A stretch of 15,447 nt of DNA from Hyphomicrobiales bacterium (GCA_026989045.1 JALSJY010000157.1:1-15447), one strand, 5' to 3'; numbered from the stretch's first letter, positions 1 to 7,092 are shown. Made by a program: numbers and translations. The notes: generated from the letters alone by a model not told the origin.

Positions 1-806
1 ATGCCAGTGCCATTATCGCCAAAAACAGGTTTTGGCATAAAGGTTGCGGTTTTGCCATAGGCGTTTGCAACTTGCTGCACTACATATTTATAAATTTGCA
101 CTTGGTCAGCACTTTCAACCATTGGCGCATATTTAATGCCTAATTCATGTTGGGCAGAGCCAACTTCATGATGATGTTTTTCAACCGTTACGCCCATGTC
201 TTTCATTACTGAAAGCATTTCAGAGCGAATATCTTGCGCGCTATCAACAGGAGGAACAGGGAAATAACCTTGTTTTTGCCCAATATGATGGCCATTATTT
301 CCAGCTTCATAATCAGCATCAGAATTTATGCCCAACTCAGAATGATCTAGCTTAAAGCCTGTATTATATGGCTGGGTAGAATATTTAACATCATCGAATA
401 AAAAGAATTCTGGCTCTGGGCCAAACACAACACTATCACCAATGCCAGAAGATTTAAGATAGGCTTCTGCTTTTTTAGCTGTGGTGCGCGGGTCGCGATT
501 ATATGGCTGATAAGTAGCTGGCTCTAAAATATCGCAATTGATCGACATTGTTGCTTGGCCAAAAAATGGATCAATATAAGCAGAGGTAACATCTGGCATT
601 AGCACCATGTCGCTCTCGTTAATTGCCTTCCAGCCAGCAATAGAAGAGCCATCAAACATAGCACCTTCTTCAAACATATCTTCATCAATTATGCTTGAGT
701 CTAGGGTTAGATGTTGCAATTTGCCACGTGGGTCGGTGAAACGGAAGTCAACAAATTCGATATTTTCTTCTTTAATTTGTTTTAAAATTTCTTTTACAGA
801 GCTCAT
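1..806 (-). CDS. glnA: Glutamine synthetase type I, N-terminal part (cut by window edge)
   Basis: Glutamine synthetase makes glutamine from glutamate, ammonia and ATP in the cytosol as a dodecamer. Reading the minus strand from the ATG at 806 gives 268 residues with no stop before the window edge. Type I motifs are in order: FDGSSI (51-56), EPEFFLFD (131-138) with metal-ligand glutamates, the GNNGHHIGQKQGYF stretch (169-182), HHHEVGSAQHE (211-221) with further metal ligands, and KPVFGDNGTG (259-268), where the frame runs off the edge. The adenylylation tyrosine region lies outside the window. AAAGGA lies 10 bases before the start, a workable ribosome site. The gene follows glnB on the same strand after 77 bases with no hairpin between, so the two are probably co-transcribed from the sigma-54 promoter upstream of glnB. 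Identity is secure; only the length is unknown. Confidence 0.97.
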   Translation of the reverse strand, partial: MSSVKEILKQIKEENIEFVDFRFTDPRGKLQHLTLDSSIIDEDMFEEGAMFDGSSIAGWKAINESDMVLMPDVTSAYIDPFFGQATMSINCDILEPATYQPYNRDPRTTAKKAEAYLKSSGIGDSVVFGPEPEFFLFDDVKYSTQPYNTGFKLDHSELGINSDADYEAGNNGHHIGQKQGYFPVPPVDSAQDIRSEMLSVMKDMGVTVEKHHHEVGSAQHELGIKYAPMVESADQVQIYKYVVQQVANAYGKTATFMPKPVFGDNGTG

Positions 807-883
807 TTAACAAAAGTCCTTTAATATTAGAGTAGATGATTGATATTTAATTGTGAATATAAATTTAGGTGAGGGGGCTAATG

Positions 884-1222
884 CTAAAGTGCATCATCAC
901 CGCTTTCCCCAGTGCGAATTCTTATTGCTTGTTCAATTGGATAAACAAAGATTTTGCCATCGCCAATACGCCCAGTCTGCGCCGCATTTCGAATAGCTTC
1001 AATTGCTTTTTCTGCTTGTTCATCAGAGCAAACAACCTCAATTTTTACCTTGGGAAGAAAATCAACAACATATTCTGCGCCACGATATAGCTCAGTATGT
1101 CCCTTTTGGCGACCAAAACCCTTAGCTTCAGTAACAGTAATACCCTGCAAGCCAACTTCTTGCAGCGCCTCTTTTACCTCATCAAGCTTAAATGGCTTTA
1201 CGATTGCCTCGATTTTTTTCAT
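884..1222 (-). CDS. glnB: Nitrogen regulatory protein PII
   Basis: PII is the trimeric cytosolic sensor of 2-oxoglutarate, ATP/ADP and, through uridylylation, of glutamine. It controls NtrB/NtrC and the adenylylation of glutamine synthetase. The protein starts MKKIEAIVKPFKLDEVKEAL and is 112 residues long, the canonical length. The T-loop carries Tyr51 in the context ELYRGAEYVVDF, the uridylylation site, and the B-loop reads TGRIGDGKIFV (83-93). An in-frame ATG at 1234 would add four residues (METK). I prefer 1222 because GGAG lies six bases before it and inside the longer reading, and because the result matches the family length. The gene precedes glnA, the normal alphaproteobacterial order. 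GlnK rather than GlnB cannot be excluded from sequence, but linkage to glnA and not amtB favours GlnB. Confidence 0.96.
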   Translation of the reverse strand: MKKIEAIVKPFKLDEVKEALQEVGLQGITVTEAKGFGRQKGHTELYRGAEYVVDFLPKVKIEVVCSDEQAEKAIEAIRNAAQTGRIGDGKIFVYPIEQAIRIRTGESGDDAL

Positions 1223-1264
1223 TTTCGTCTCCATAGTAAAATATAATTTAACTAACTATTAAGA

Positions 1265-1280
1265 TGCATAAATTGTGCCA
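1265..1280 (-). promoter_or_regulatory. Sigma-54 (-24/-12) promoter for glnBA
   Basis: On the minus strand the site reads TGGCAC-AATTT-ATGCA, with the -24 GG and -12 GC separated by exactly ten bases as RpoN requires. It differs from the TGGCAC-N5-TTGCA consensus at one base. Transcription would start near 1253, giving a leader of about 30 bases before glnB. NtrC-controlled sigma-54 promoters ahead of glnBA are well known in alphaproteobacteria; no clear NtrC site was identified upstream. Confidence 0.75.
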
Positions 1281-1290
1281 ACCCACAATT
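1271..1290. repeat. Perfect 7-bp inverted repeat over the glnB -24 element
   Basis: AATTGTG (1271-1277) and CACAATT (1284-1290) are exact reverse complements around the spacer CCAACC. The left arm overlaps the -24 box of the sigma-54 promoter. It could be an operator for a repressor of glnBA, or coincidence in AT-rich DNA. Confidence 0.45.
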
Positions 1291-1360
1291 TGCAATGATA
1301 ATTTAATTAAAACAATGGCTTGGCGATGTTTTGTGAAACAAAATGATAAAGTAATTTTAT

Positions 1361-1406
1361 AAAACCGCCTAAAAAATAGGCAAGTGCATATTATGTAGGC
1401 GCTTTT
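1361..1406 (-). terminator. Terminator-like hairpin downstream of zur
   Basis: AAAACCGCCTA (1361-1371) pairs with TAGGCGCTTTT (1396-1406) at 10 of 11 positions. A shorter alternative stem, GCCTA/TAGGC, lies at 1367-1381. Read on the minus strand the hairpin ends in GGCGGTTTTAT, 38 bases after the zur stop. It would insulate zur from the glnB promoter. Confidence 0.6.
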
Positions 1407-1443
1407 ATGGGTGGGAGTTTCTTAAATCACACTAAAAGCCTGT

Positions 1444-1890
1444 TTATTCACACTCATTACAAGTGCCAAGCATTTCAATATGAGTAATTTGCGTGCTAAA
1501 TCCCTGCTGTTTCGCTTGCTCGATCAATTCTTTAACTGCCTCTTTTGGTTCAAGTTCTGCAACATTATTGCATTTAGTGCAGATGAGAAGTTGGCCAACA
1601 TGATCAGGGTTTTTGGCATGCATACAGCCAATATAAGCGTTTAAGCTGGTGATATGATGAATAAGGCCAGCGCTTTTTAAGAAGTCTAATGCACGATAGG
1701 TGATAGGCGGCTGTTTATTGTCCATTTCAATCATAATATCAGCAGCGCTCATTGCTTTGTGGCTTTGCCAAACAATTTCAAATACTCGTCGCCTGTGTTG
1801 GGTAAAGCGAGCGCCTAATTGCTCGCATATCTTTTCTGCCGCCAAAAGGGCAGATGATTTGCATAAGTTATGGTTGCAATTTTTTGTCAT
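1444..1890 (-). CDS. zur: Fur-family zinc uptake regulator (Zur-like)
   Basis: A 148-residue Fur-superfamily repressor. The N-terminal winged helix spans roughly residues 20-85, with the recognition region ITYRALDFLKSAGLIHHI. The C-terminal part carries two CxxC pairs, C104/C107 (LLICTKC) and C144/C147 (GTCNECE), that form the structural zinc site of Fur proteins. The segment SLNAYIGCMHAKNPDHVGQLLIC, split here as SLNAYIGCMHAK and NPDHVGQLLIC, resembles Zur more than Fur, Irr or PerR, because Zur proteins have this YRALDFL helix and a hydrophobic IC-x-KC turn. Zur represses zinc-uptake genes when zinc is bound. The gene diverges from a cysteine-containing membrane protein across a palindrome-bearing spacer. 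The ribosome site before the ATG at 1890 is weak. The family is certain; the metal specificity is inferred. Confidence 0.85.
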   Translation of the reverse strand: MTKNCNHNLCKSSALLAAEKICEQLGARFTQHRRRVFEIVWQSHKAMSAADIMIEMDNKQPPITYRALDFLKSAGLIHHITSLNAYIGCMHAKNPDHVGQLLICTKCNNVAELEPKEAVKELIEQAKQQGFSTQITHIEMLGTCNECE

Positions 1891-1910
1891 TAAAAACCAG
1901 AATATAATTT

Positions 1911-1916
1911 ATTATA
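1911..1916 (-). promoter_or_regulatory. Likely -10 box of zur
   Basis: Read on the minus strand this is an exact TATAAT, about 20 bases before the zur start codon. No good -35 lies 16-18 bases upstream, so the promoter would be weak or helped by another factor. The large palindrome lies upstream of it, which allows autoregulation. Confidence 0.4.
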
Positions 1917-1932
1917 AAGTTTAAATTAGTTA

Positions 1933-1960
1933 TTGACTTAGTCTAGTGTTAAATTGTAAC
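1933..1960 (+). promoter_or_regulatory. Candidate promoter of the small membrane protein gene
   Basis: TTGACT (1933-1938) and TGTAAC (1955-1960) are separated by 16 bases. The -10 lies inside the 38-bp palindrome, so a protein bound there would block initiation. The leader to the ATG at 2000 would be about 30 bases. Confidence 0.45.
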
Positions 1961-1984
1961 AGTTGCAATTGTTAACATTTAACA
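1947..1984. promoter_or_regulatory. 38-bp near-perfect palindrome, candidate Zur operator
   Basis: The sequence is centred between 1965 and 1966, and 32 of its 38 positions match its own reverse complement. The core is AACAGTTGCAATTGTT (1958-1973), flanked by TGTTAAAT (1947-1954) and ATTTAACA (1977-1984), which are exact reverse complements. It fills the spacer between zur and the divergent membrane protein gene. Fur-family operators are AT-rich dyads, often doubled, built from TGTTA/TAACA-like half-sites, so Zur is the obvious candidate ligand. The dyad is visible; the binding protein is inferred. Confidence 0.6.
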
Positions 1985-1999
1985 TTTGGAATATTTATC

Positions 2000-2413
2000 A
2001 TGCAAGCCATTAAATCGCAAACTACAAAAATAAGAAAAACCACCACTTGGATTACCATGCTTTCGTTAATCCCGCATATGTTATGTTGTGGCATTCCAGT
2101 AACTGCAGCTTTAATAGGGCTCGGCACAACAATTGGCTTAGGCGCGGCACTGGCCAGCAATCCGATTTATGCCTTGGTTGATGCCTATCACCCTGTTTTA
2201 TTGGGCATTGCGGTGAGTGGAGTGTTTCTTAGCGGTGTTTTTAATCTTATTGCCTATAATGTAGATTGCAAGGCGGTTGAAGATAGTTGCGCTCACGAAT
2301 CGTGTAAGCCAAAAAAACTAAAATCATTTAGAATTTTTCTAATTTCGTTGTTTTTACTGGTTTTAGATATTTCTTGGTTTTTGGCAGAAGCATATTTATT
2401 GCAAACTCATTGA
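2000..2413 (+). CDS. Small cysteine-containing membrane protein divergent from zur, function unknown
   Basis: I do not recognise this 137-residue protein. It has three hydrophobic stretches, at about residues 17-51, 55-87 and 108-133. The first carries a CC pair (C29, C30) in HMLCCGIP. A polar loop between the second and third holds C90, C97 and C102 plus H99 (DCKAVEDSCAHESCKPKK), a plausible metal-binding loop. The paired cysteines in the first membrane segment recall MerT/MerC-type small metal transport proteins, but the similarity is too short to assign a family. It diverges from the zur-like gene and its candidate promoter overlaps the shared palindrome, so control by metal status is likely. 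GGA at 1988-1990 lies nine bases before the ATG. A role in zinc or other metal handling is inferred from context only. Confidence 0.75.
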   Translation: MQAIKSQTTKIRKTTTWITMLSLIPHMLCCGIPVTAALIGLGTTIGLGAALASNPIYALVDAYHPVLLGIAVSGVFLSGVFNLIAYNVDCKAVEDSCAHESCKPKKLKSFRIFLISLFLLVLDISWFLAEAYLLQTH

Positions 2414-2492
2414 TGAATTTATCAAAAACTACTAAAAAACGTTCTAAAATCAAAAATAAGTCAATCTTTTTGAATAAACTTCTAGTTTAGCT

Positions 2493-2521
2493 TTGACTGT
2501 AAAGTAAACTTGCTTTAGACA
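2493..2521 (+). promoter_or_regulatory. Candidate tRNA-Leu promoter
   Basis: TTGACT (2493-2498), 17-base spacing, then TAGACA (2516-2521). The -35 is good and the -10 poor. It lies about 33 bases before the mature tRNA 5' end and nothing better is seen in the spacer. Confidence 0.35.
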
Positions 2522-2554
2522 CTTCGAAAATACTGCTCATTAAGAACATTTTTG

Positions 2555-2639
2555 GCGGGTGTGGTGAAATTGGTAGACACGCAAGATTTAGGTTCTTGTG
2601 CCGCGAGGCGTGGGGGTTCAAGTCCCTCCACCCGCACCA
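2555..2639 (+). tRNA. tRNA-Leu (anticodon UAG)
   Basis: The acceptor arm GCGGGTG (2555-2561) pairs with CACCCGC before the discriminator A at 2636, and the CCA end is encoded (2637-2639). The anticodon stem CAAGA/TCTTG encloses TTTAGGT, putting TAG at 2589-2591. The extra arm is long (GCCGCGAGGC), as expected for a class II leucine tRNA. The T arm has GGTTCAAGT. It lies upstream of tig, probably on the same transcript. Confidence 0.97.
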
Positions 2640-2684
2640 ACTATGTTCTTATAATATGGCATTGTGACAAAGTGAAATATCAAA

Positions 2685-2709
2685 AGATTATTGGCAAAGA
2701 GATTATTGG
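2685..2709 (+). repeat. Short direct repeat before tig
   Basis: AGATTATTGG occurs at 2685-2694 and again at 2700-2709, a 15-base period, in the leader just before the tig start codon. It may be replication slippage; no function is evident. Confidence 0.5.
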
Positions 2710-2717
2710 ATCGCATA

Positions 2718-4103
2718 ATGAAGGTTACTGAAACACTTAATGAAGGCCTAAAACGCAAGCTTAATGTTAAAATTTTAGCAAAAGACTTGTTGGCAACCCT
2801 TGATGCAAAACTTGCAGAACTAAAAGAAAAGGCTAACATTAAAGGCTTCCGGCCTGGTAAAGTGCCAGTTTCACATCTTAAAAAGGTCTATGGCCGCCAG
2901 ACAATGTCTGAAGTTGTGCAGGAGCAAATAAACAAAAGCGTCTCAGATAGCCTTGAAAAGCGCAAAGAAAAACCTGCAATGCAGCCAAAAATTGATTTGG
3001 ACGAGAAAAAAAGCGATATTGAAAAAGTAATGGAAGGCGAAGCCGACCTAATTTTTGATATTTCTTATGAAATTTTACCAACAATTGAGTTAATGGATTT
3101 CAAAACCGTTGAAATTGATCAACCTGTTGTCGAAATTAATGATAAAGAAGTAGAAACTGAGCTTGAGCGCCTTTTTGCTAACCAGCGTCAATATGAAGAC
3201 AAAGGCGATGAAGCTGTTGTTGCTAAGGGTGATAAAATTGGCCTTAACTTCGAGGGTAAAATTGATGGTGTGCCGTTTGATGGTGGCAAGGCCGACCACT
3301 CCCATTTAGTTATTGGATCTGGTGATTTTATTCCTGGATTTGAAGATCAGATGATTGGCATGAAAAAGGGCGAGAAGGGCGTTATTAACGTAACTTTCCC
3401 AAAAGATTATTCAAGTGATAAACTTGCAGGCAAAGACGCAACATTTGATGTTGAAATTTTACATGTTGATGCTCCAAAAGAGGGTAAGCTTGATGATGAA
3501 TTTGCAAAAACTCTTGGTCTTGATGATTTAGCTGCTCTTCGCACTGCTATTAAAGATCAAATGGAAAATGCGCTTAAAAATATGGGAGTGCAACGTGTTA
3601 AGCGCCAAGTGTTAGACGCACTTGATGCAGGTCATAAACTTGATGTGCCAGAAGGCTTGGTTGAAGCAGAATTTAACTCTATTTGGGAGCGTGTTACCCA
3701 TGAGATTAAAGAGCATGGCAAATCGTTTGAAGACGAGGGAACAACAGAAGAAAAAGCTAAAAAACAATATCAGCGTATTGCTGAACGTAGAGTTCGCTTA
3801 GGTCTTGTTGTTGCTGAAATTGGCACTGCTAATAAAATTGAAATAGCAGAAGAAGAACTACAGCAAGCACTTATTGCTGAAGTGCAACGTTTCCCAGGTC
3901 AAGAGCAAGAAGTCTATGATTATTATCGCAAAAATCCAGACGCAGTAGCAAGCCTACGTGCTCCAATTTTTGAGAATAAAGTTGTCGAATTTGTTGCAGA
4001 ATTAGCTAAGAAAACCGAGAAAAAAGTCACTCGTGAAGAATTAGCCGCAATGATTAAAAAAGACGAAGAAGATGATGACGTTCCTCAGGAGCATAATCAC
4101 TAA
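2718..4103 (+). CDS. tig: Trigger factor, ribosome-associated chaperone / prolyl isomerase
   Basis: Trigger factor binds near ribosomal protein L23 at the exit tunnel and protects nascent chains. The protein is 461 residues, slightly longer than the usual ~430-450. The N-terminal ribosome-binding domain holds the signature GFRPGKVP (43-50). An FKBP-type prolyl isomerase domain spans about 165-250 (FEGKIDGVPFDGG, IPGFEDQMIGMKKGE). The rest is the helical C-terminal chaperone domain, ending in the acidic tail EEDDDVPQEHNH. The ATG at 2718 was chosen because MKVTETLNEGLKRKL is the normal family start; an upstream TTG at 2691 in the same frame has no support. The ribosome site is poor (GGA seven bases before). 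It follows tRNA-Leu and ends at a strong terminator, so it is not in an operon with clpP here. Confidence 0.97.
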   Translation: MKVTETLNEGLKRKLNVKILAKDLLATLDAKLAELKEKANIKGFRPGKVPVSHLKKVYGRQTMSEVVQEQINKSVSDSLEKRKEKPAMQPKIDLDEKKSDIEKVMEGEADLIFDISYEILPTIELMDFKTVEIDQPVVEINDKEVETELERLFANQRQYEDKGDEAVVAKGDKIGLNFEGKIDGVPFDGGKADHSHLVIGSGDFIPGFEDQMIGMKKGEKGVINVTFPKDYSSDKLAGKDATFDVEILHVDAPKEGKLDDEFAKTLGLDDLAALRTAIKDQMENALKNMGVQRVKRQVLDALDAGHKLDVPEGLVEAEFNSIWERVTHEIKEHGKSFEDEGTTEEKAKKQYQRIAERRVRLGLVVAEIGTANKIEIAEEELQQALIAEVQRFPGQEQEVYDYYRKNPDAVASLRAPIFENKVVEFVAELAKKTEKKVTREELAAMIKKDEEDDDVPQEHNH

Positions 4104-4125
4104 ATATACTCTTTAGATAAATTTT

Positions 4126-4157
4126 AAAAAGGCCTTCCAATTTGGAGGGTCTTTTTT
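4126..4157. terminator. Bidirectional rho-independent terminator between tig and the methyltransferase
   Basis: AAAAAGGCCTTCCA (4126-4139) pairs with TGGAGGGTCTTTTT (4143-4156), with two G-T wobbles and a 3-base loop, followed by T-rich sequence. It lies 22 bases after the tig stop. The A-run on the other side would also let it terminate the convergent methyltransferase gene. Confidence 0.85.
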
Positions 4158-4177
4158 ATTGCTCTGAGTCAAACAAT

Positions 4178-5410
4178 TTAGCTAATTACATTTAACAATC
4201 GCACAATAGATCGCCCAACAGCATAAGCTAAATTTACAGGAACAGCATTGCCGATTTGCTTATATTGCTGGCCTATAGAGCCGCTAAATTCCCAATTGTC
4301 AGGAAAAGTTTGCACTCTTGCATATTCCCTCACAGTTAAGGGTCTAGTTTTTTCTGGGTGGCATCTTTCGGTCTGTTTTTGTGCAGGAGAGCAGGTTAGC
4401 GTAAGGCTTGGCTCATTCCATGATAATCTTCGAGCCATGCCTGTTTTACCACCGCCAAGAAAATAGCTTTTTTGCATATATTCTCTTTGTAATTTATCAG
4501 GTAAATCTCGCCAATATCCTCCTTGCGGCACTTTCCTTAAAATTTCAGCTTTGCGCTTTGGATATTTCTGCCCCTCAGATTTTGGAACATCACAATCATA
4601 TAGCTCTCCAGCTTTTAGCGCATCTTTGAGGGTCATAATTCTCTTATATGGCGAAGGCCAAGAAAACTTATCAAGATAATGCGCTAAATCATTGCGAATG
4701 CCAATGATAATAAGTCGCTCTCGTTTTTGTGGCACTTGGTAAAAAATTGCCTTAAGCACTTTTGGCTCTACTAGAGTATATCCTAACTCAGAGAATACCT
4801 GTTTTATTGTTTCAAGTGTGCGCCCTTTATCATGCGAAACCAAACCTTTTACATTTTCAGCAATAAAAACTTTTGGTGAGCATTCTTTTAGCGTACGCCC
4901 AAACTCATAAAATAATGTGCCTCTAGTATCTTCTAGGCCTAACTTATTACCAGCATAAGAAAATGCCTGACAGGGGAATCCGCCAGATAAAACATCTATT
5001 TGTCCAAAATATTGAGAAAAATCTATGTCAGCTATATCACCTTCAACTACATTCCACTCAGGCCTGTTTTTTTTAAGGGTGGCGCAAGCATGACGATCAA
5101 TTTCGTTGAGCATTTTAGTGTGTAAGCCAGCTTTTTCTAAACCAATAGCAAGCCCGCCAGCGCCAGCAAATAATTCAATGCAATTATATTTTTTAATGGG
5201 AGTGGTTTTTAATTCTTTGTCCCACTCACTATTAAACATTGCCTTTGCTTGATCAAATTGCATAATTTGTGCGCTGGAATATTCTTTTTCTCCAGTAGTA
5301 GGATTTAGGTTAGGAACAAGTTTTTTATTATTCTCCCATTTATGAATAGTGGATTTGCTAAGAGATAGAATATCAGCAACTTGCGCCAAAGAGTGAGTGT
5401 TATTTTTCAT
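4178..5410 (-). CDS. DNA (cytosine-5) methyltransferase with N-terminal MerR-like helix-turn-helix
   Basis: This 410-residue enzyme transfers methyl from S-adenosylmethionine to C5 of cytosine in a specific DNA site. C5-MTase motifs are in order: I FAGAGGLAIGLEKAG (81-95), IV GGFPCQAF with catalytic C147, VI ENV (185-187), VIII QKRER (228-232), the target-recognition region about 240-325, IX RRLSWNEPSLTLT (327-339), and X QIGNAVPVNLA (385-395). Residues 5-60 are an added domain, SLAQVADILSLSKSTIHKWE and onward, that resembles a MerR-type DNA-binding head and could bind its own promoter. No restriction endonuclease gene is adjacent, so it looks solitary. The target site cannot be read from sequence. 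GAGG lies nine bases before the ATG at 5410. It is convergent with tig and divergent from nnr. The enzyme class is certain; regulatory or defence role is open. Confidence 0.95.
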   Translation of the reverse strand: MKNNTHSLAQVADILSLSKSTIHKWENNKKLVPNLNPTTGEKEYSSAQIMQFDQAKAMFNSEWDKELKTTPIKKYNCIELFAGAGGLAIGLEKAGLHTKMLNEIDRHACATLKKNRPEWNVVEGDIADIDFSQYFGQIDVLSGGFPCQAFSYAGNKLGLEDTRGTLFYEFGRTLKECSPKVFIAENVKGLVSHDKGRTLETIKQVFSELGYTLVEPKVLKAIFYQVPQKRERLIIIGIRNDLAHYLDKFSWPSPYKRIMTLKDALKAGELYDCDVPKSEGQKYPKRKAEILRKVPQGGYWRDLPDKLQREYMQKSYFLGGGKTGMARRLSWNEPSLTLTCSPAQKQTERCHPEKTRPLTVREYARVQTFPDNWEFSGSIGQQYKQIGNAVPVNLAYAVGRSIVRLLNVIS

Positions 5411-5555
5411 CTAACTCTACCTCAAATTTATCAAAGCCCTCATATTTTACTAGCTTGCTATACTCTACGCTTGTTCTTTATCTGATTCTGGTAGCAAAAA
5501 ATAGTTTGATGGAGGTCTTTTTTATTCGACTAAAGCAGGATAGGCTGAAAATATT

Positions 5556-7055
5556 ATGTGCCAGAATAAAAACTTACTCCTAACCCCAAAACAAATGGCA
5601 AAAGCTGATGCTTTGGCTGTGAAATCTGGTGTGCCAAATGGCGTAACAAGCATTGAGTTGATGGAAAATGCTGGTTTGGCGGTGGTAAAAACCATTCTCA
5701 AACACTATGCGCCTTGCAAGGTGCTTATTATTTGTGGTCCGGGCAATAATGGTGGTGATGGTTTTGTTGTTGCGCGGCTATTAAAGCAACATGGTTGGCT
5801 AGTTGATGTAGCGCTTTTTGGCGATAAAGCTCGCCTAAAGGGTGATGCAAAGATCAATGCTGATAAGTTTGATGGTGAGATAAAATCACTCAACTCGATG
5901 AATATTAAAAATGCCGATTTGATTGTTGATGCCCTGTTTGGTGCGGGGCTTGATCGGGATTTAACTGGTGAAGTGCTAGAAATTGTAGCAAATATCAATC
6001 AGTGCGGTGTGCCAGTGGTGGCGATTGATGTGCCAACTGGCATTGATGGCGAAACAGGGCAGGTAAAGGGAGCGGCAATTAAAGCTAATCACACGGTGAG
6101 TTTTTTTCGTGCCAAACCAGCTCATTATTTATTACCAGGGCGAGAATATTGCGGAGAACTTCATATAGCAGACATTGGAATCCCTGATAGAGTTTTACAA
6201 GAAATAGATGCAAATACTTGGTTAAACAGGCCAAATTTATGGACACTCCCACAAAAAAAGCTCAGCGCGCACAAATATGATGCAGGTCATTGTATAATTG
6301 TGTCAGGTGATGAGTTGCACACGGGGGCAGCACGTTTGGCGGCTAGAGCTGCATTAAGAATAGGCGCTGGCTTAGTTTCGCTTGTCGGCTCAAAAGCAGC
6401 ACTGTTAATTCACGCCGCACATTTAAGCTCAATCATGCTAAAACCGTTATCAAATGCCAATGATTTATCGCTTTTATTAGCAGACAAAAGATTTAACTCA
6501 CTAGTGATCGGCCCTGCTCTAGGAGTTGGGCAGAACACTCGTGATCTTGTGCTAGCAGCGCTCGCCTCAAGTGCAAATATAGTGATTGATGCAGATGGTT
6601 TAACTAGTTTTTCTAATAATCCGAAACAATTATTTGAGGCAATAAAAGCACGAAAATCTGGACAGGTGGTTCTCACGCCTCATGGCGGTGAATTTGCTAA
6701 AATTTTTAACATAAAAGCTAATTCAAAGGTAGATGTAGCTCTAAAATCAGCAAAAATAAGTGGCGCTGCCATTATTTTAAAAGGCGCCGACACGGTGATT
6801 GCCACCCCAGATGGTTTAGCAATCATAAATGATAATGCTCCACCATATTTAGCAACAGCTGGCTCTGGCGATGTTTTAGCTGGAATAATTGGCGGTTTAT
6901 TGGCACAAGGCATGAGCGGGTTTAAAGCAGCGGCGGCAGGAGTTTATTTGCATGGTGCGGCGGGCGGTGCTTTTGGGGGGCAGGGTTTAATTGCCGATGA
7001 TTTGCCAGACATATTGCCTCAAGTTATGAATGAGTTAGGATTTAGAGTTTACTGA
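5556..7055 (+). CDS. nnr: Bifunctional NAD(P)H-hydrate epimerase / ADP-dependent NAD(P)H-hydrate dehydratase
   Basis: Nnr repairs hydrated NADH and NADPH: the N-terminal domain interconverts the R and S hydrates, and the C-terminal domain dehydrates the S form using ADP. The 499 residues match the full fused form. The epimerase domain (about 1-215) has GPGNNGGDG (61-69), DALFGAGL (125-132) and IDVPTGIDG (157-165). The ribokinase-like dehydratase domain (about 225-499) has DADGLT (345-350), LTPHGGEF (373-380), ILKGADTV and ATAGSGDVLAG (433-443) with the catalytic GSGD. The ATG at 5556 puts nine residues before the conserved LLTPKQMAKAD; spacing to AGG (11 bases) is loose. In many alphaproteobacteria nnr sits beside glnB; here it lies downstream of tig instead. 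The next gene starts 37 bases on, probably co-transcribed. Confidence 0.96.
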   Translation: MCQNKNLLLTPKQMAKADALAVKSGVPNGVTSIELMENAGLAVVKTILKHYAPCKVLIICGPGNNGGDGFVVARLLKQHGWLVDVALFGDKARLKGDAKINADKFDGEIKSLNSMNIKNADLIVDALFGAGLDRDLTGEVLEIVANINQCGVPVVAIDVPTGIDGETGQVKGAAIKANHTVSFFRAKPAHYLLPGREYCGELHIADIGIPDRVLQEIDANTWLNRPNLWTLPQKKLSAHKYDAGHCIIVSGDELHTGAARLAARAALRIGAGLVSLVGSKAALLIHAAHLSSIMLKPLSNANDLSLLLADKRFNSLVIGPALGVGQNTRDLVLAALASSANIVIDADGLTSFSNNPKQLFEAIKARKSGQVVLTPHGGEFAKIFNIKANSKVDVALKSAKISGAAIILKGADTVIATPDGLAIINDNAPPYLATAGSGDVLAGIIGGLLAQGMSGFKAAAAGVYLHGAAGGAFGGQGLIADDLPDILPQVMNELGFRVY

Positions 7056-7092
7056 CTAATGATCATTGTTAAGTAAAAGCTAGAGGTAAGAG

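Noticed and set aside
1223..1234. Upstream ATG for glnB at 1234
   Set aside because: It would bury the GGAG ribosome site inside the coding region and make PII four residues longer than the canonical 112.
954..1262. Plus-strand frames opposite glnB
   Set aside because: Antisense shadows of a well-conserved PII gene with no ribosome site.
1329..1343. TTTTGT-GAA-ACAAAA dyad as an NtrC site upstream of glnB
   Set aside because: It does not resemble the NtrC pattern (GC-containing TGCACN-type half-sites) and is likely chance in AT-rich DNA.
2650..2655. Exact TATAAT between tRNA-Leu and tig
   Set aside because: The -35 would fall inside the tRNA 3' end and does not match; tig is more simply co-transcribed with tRNA-Leu.
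2691..2717. TTG start nine codons upstream of tig
   Set aside because: No ribosome site, rare start codon, and the family starts at the MKVTET position at 2718.
5411..5555. Possible restriction endonuclease partner for the methyltransferase
   Set aside because: The spacer is only 145 bases and has no coding frame; the other side ends at the tig terminator. No partner is in view.
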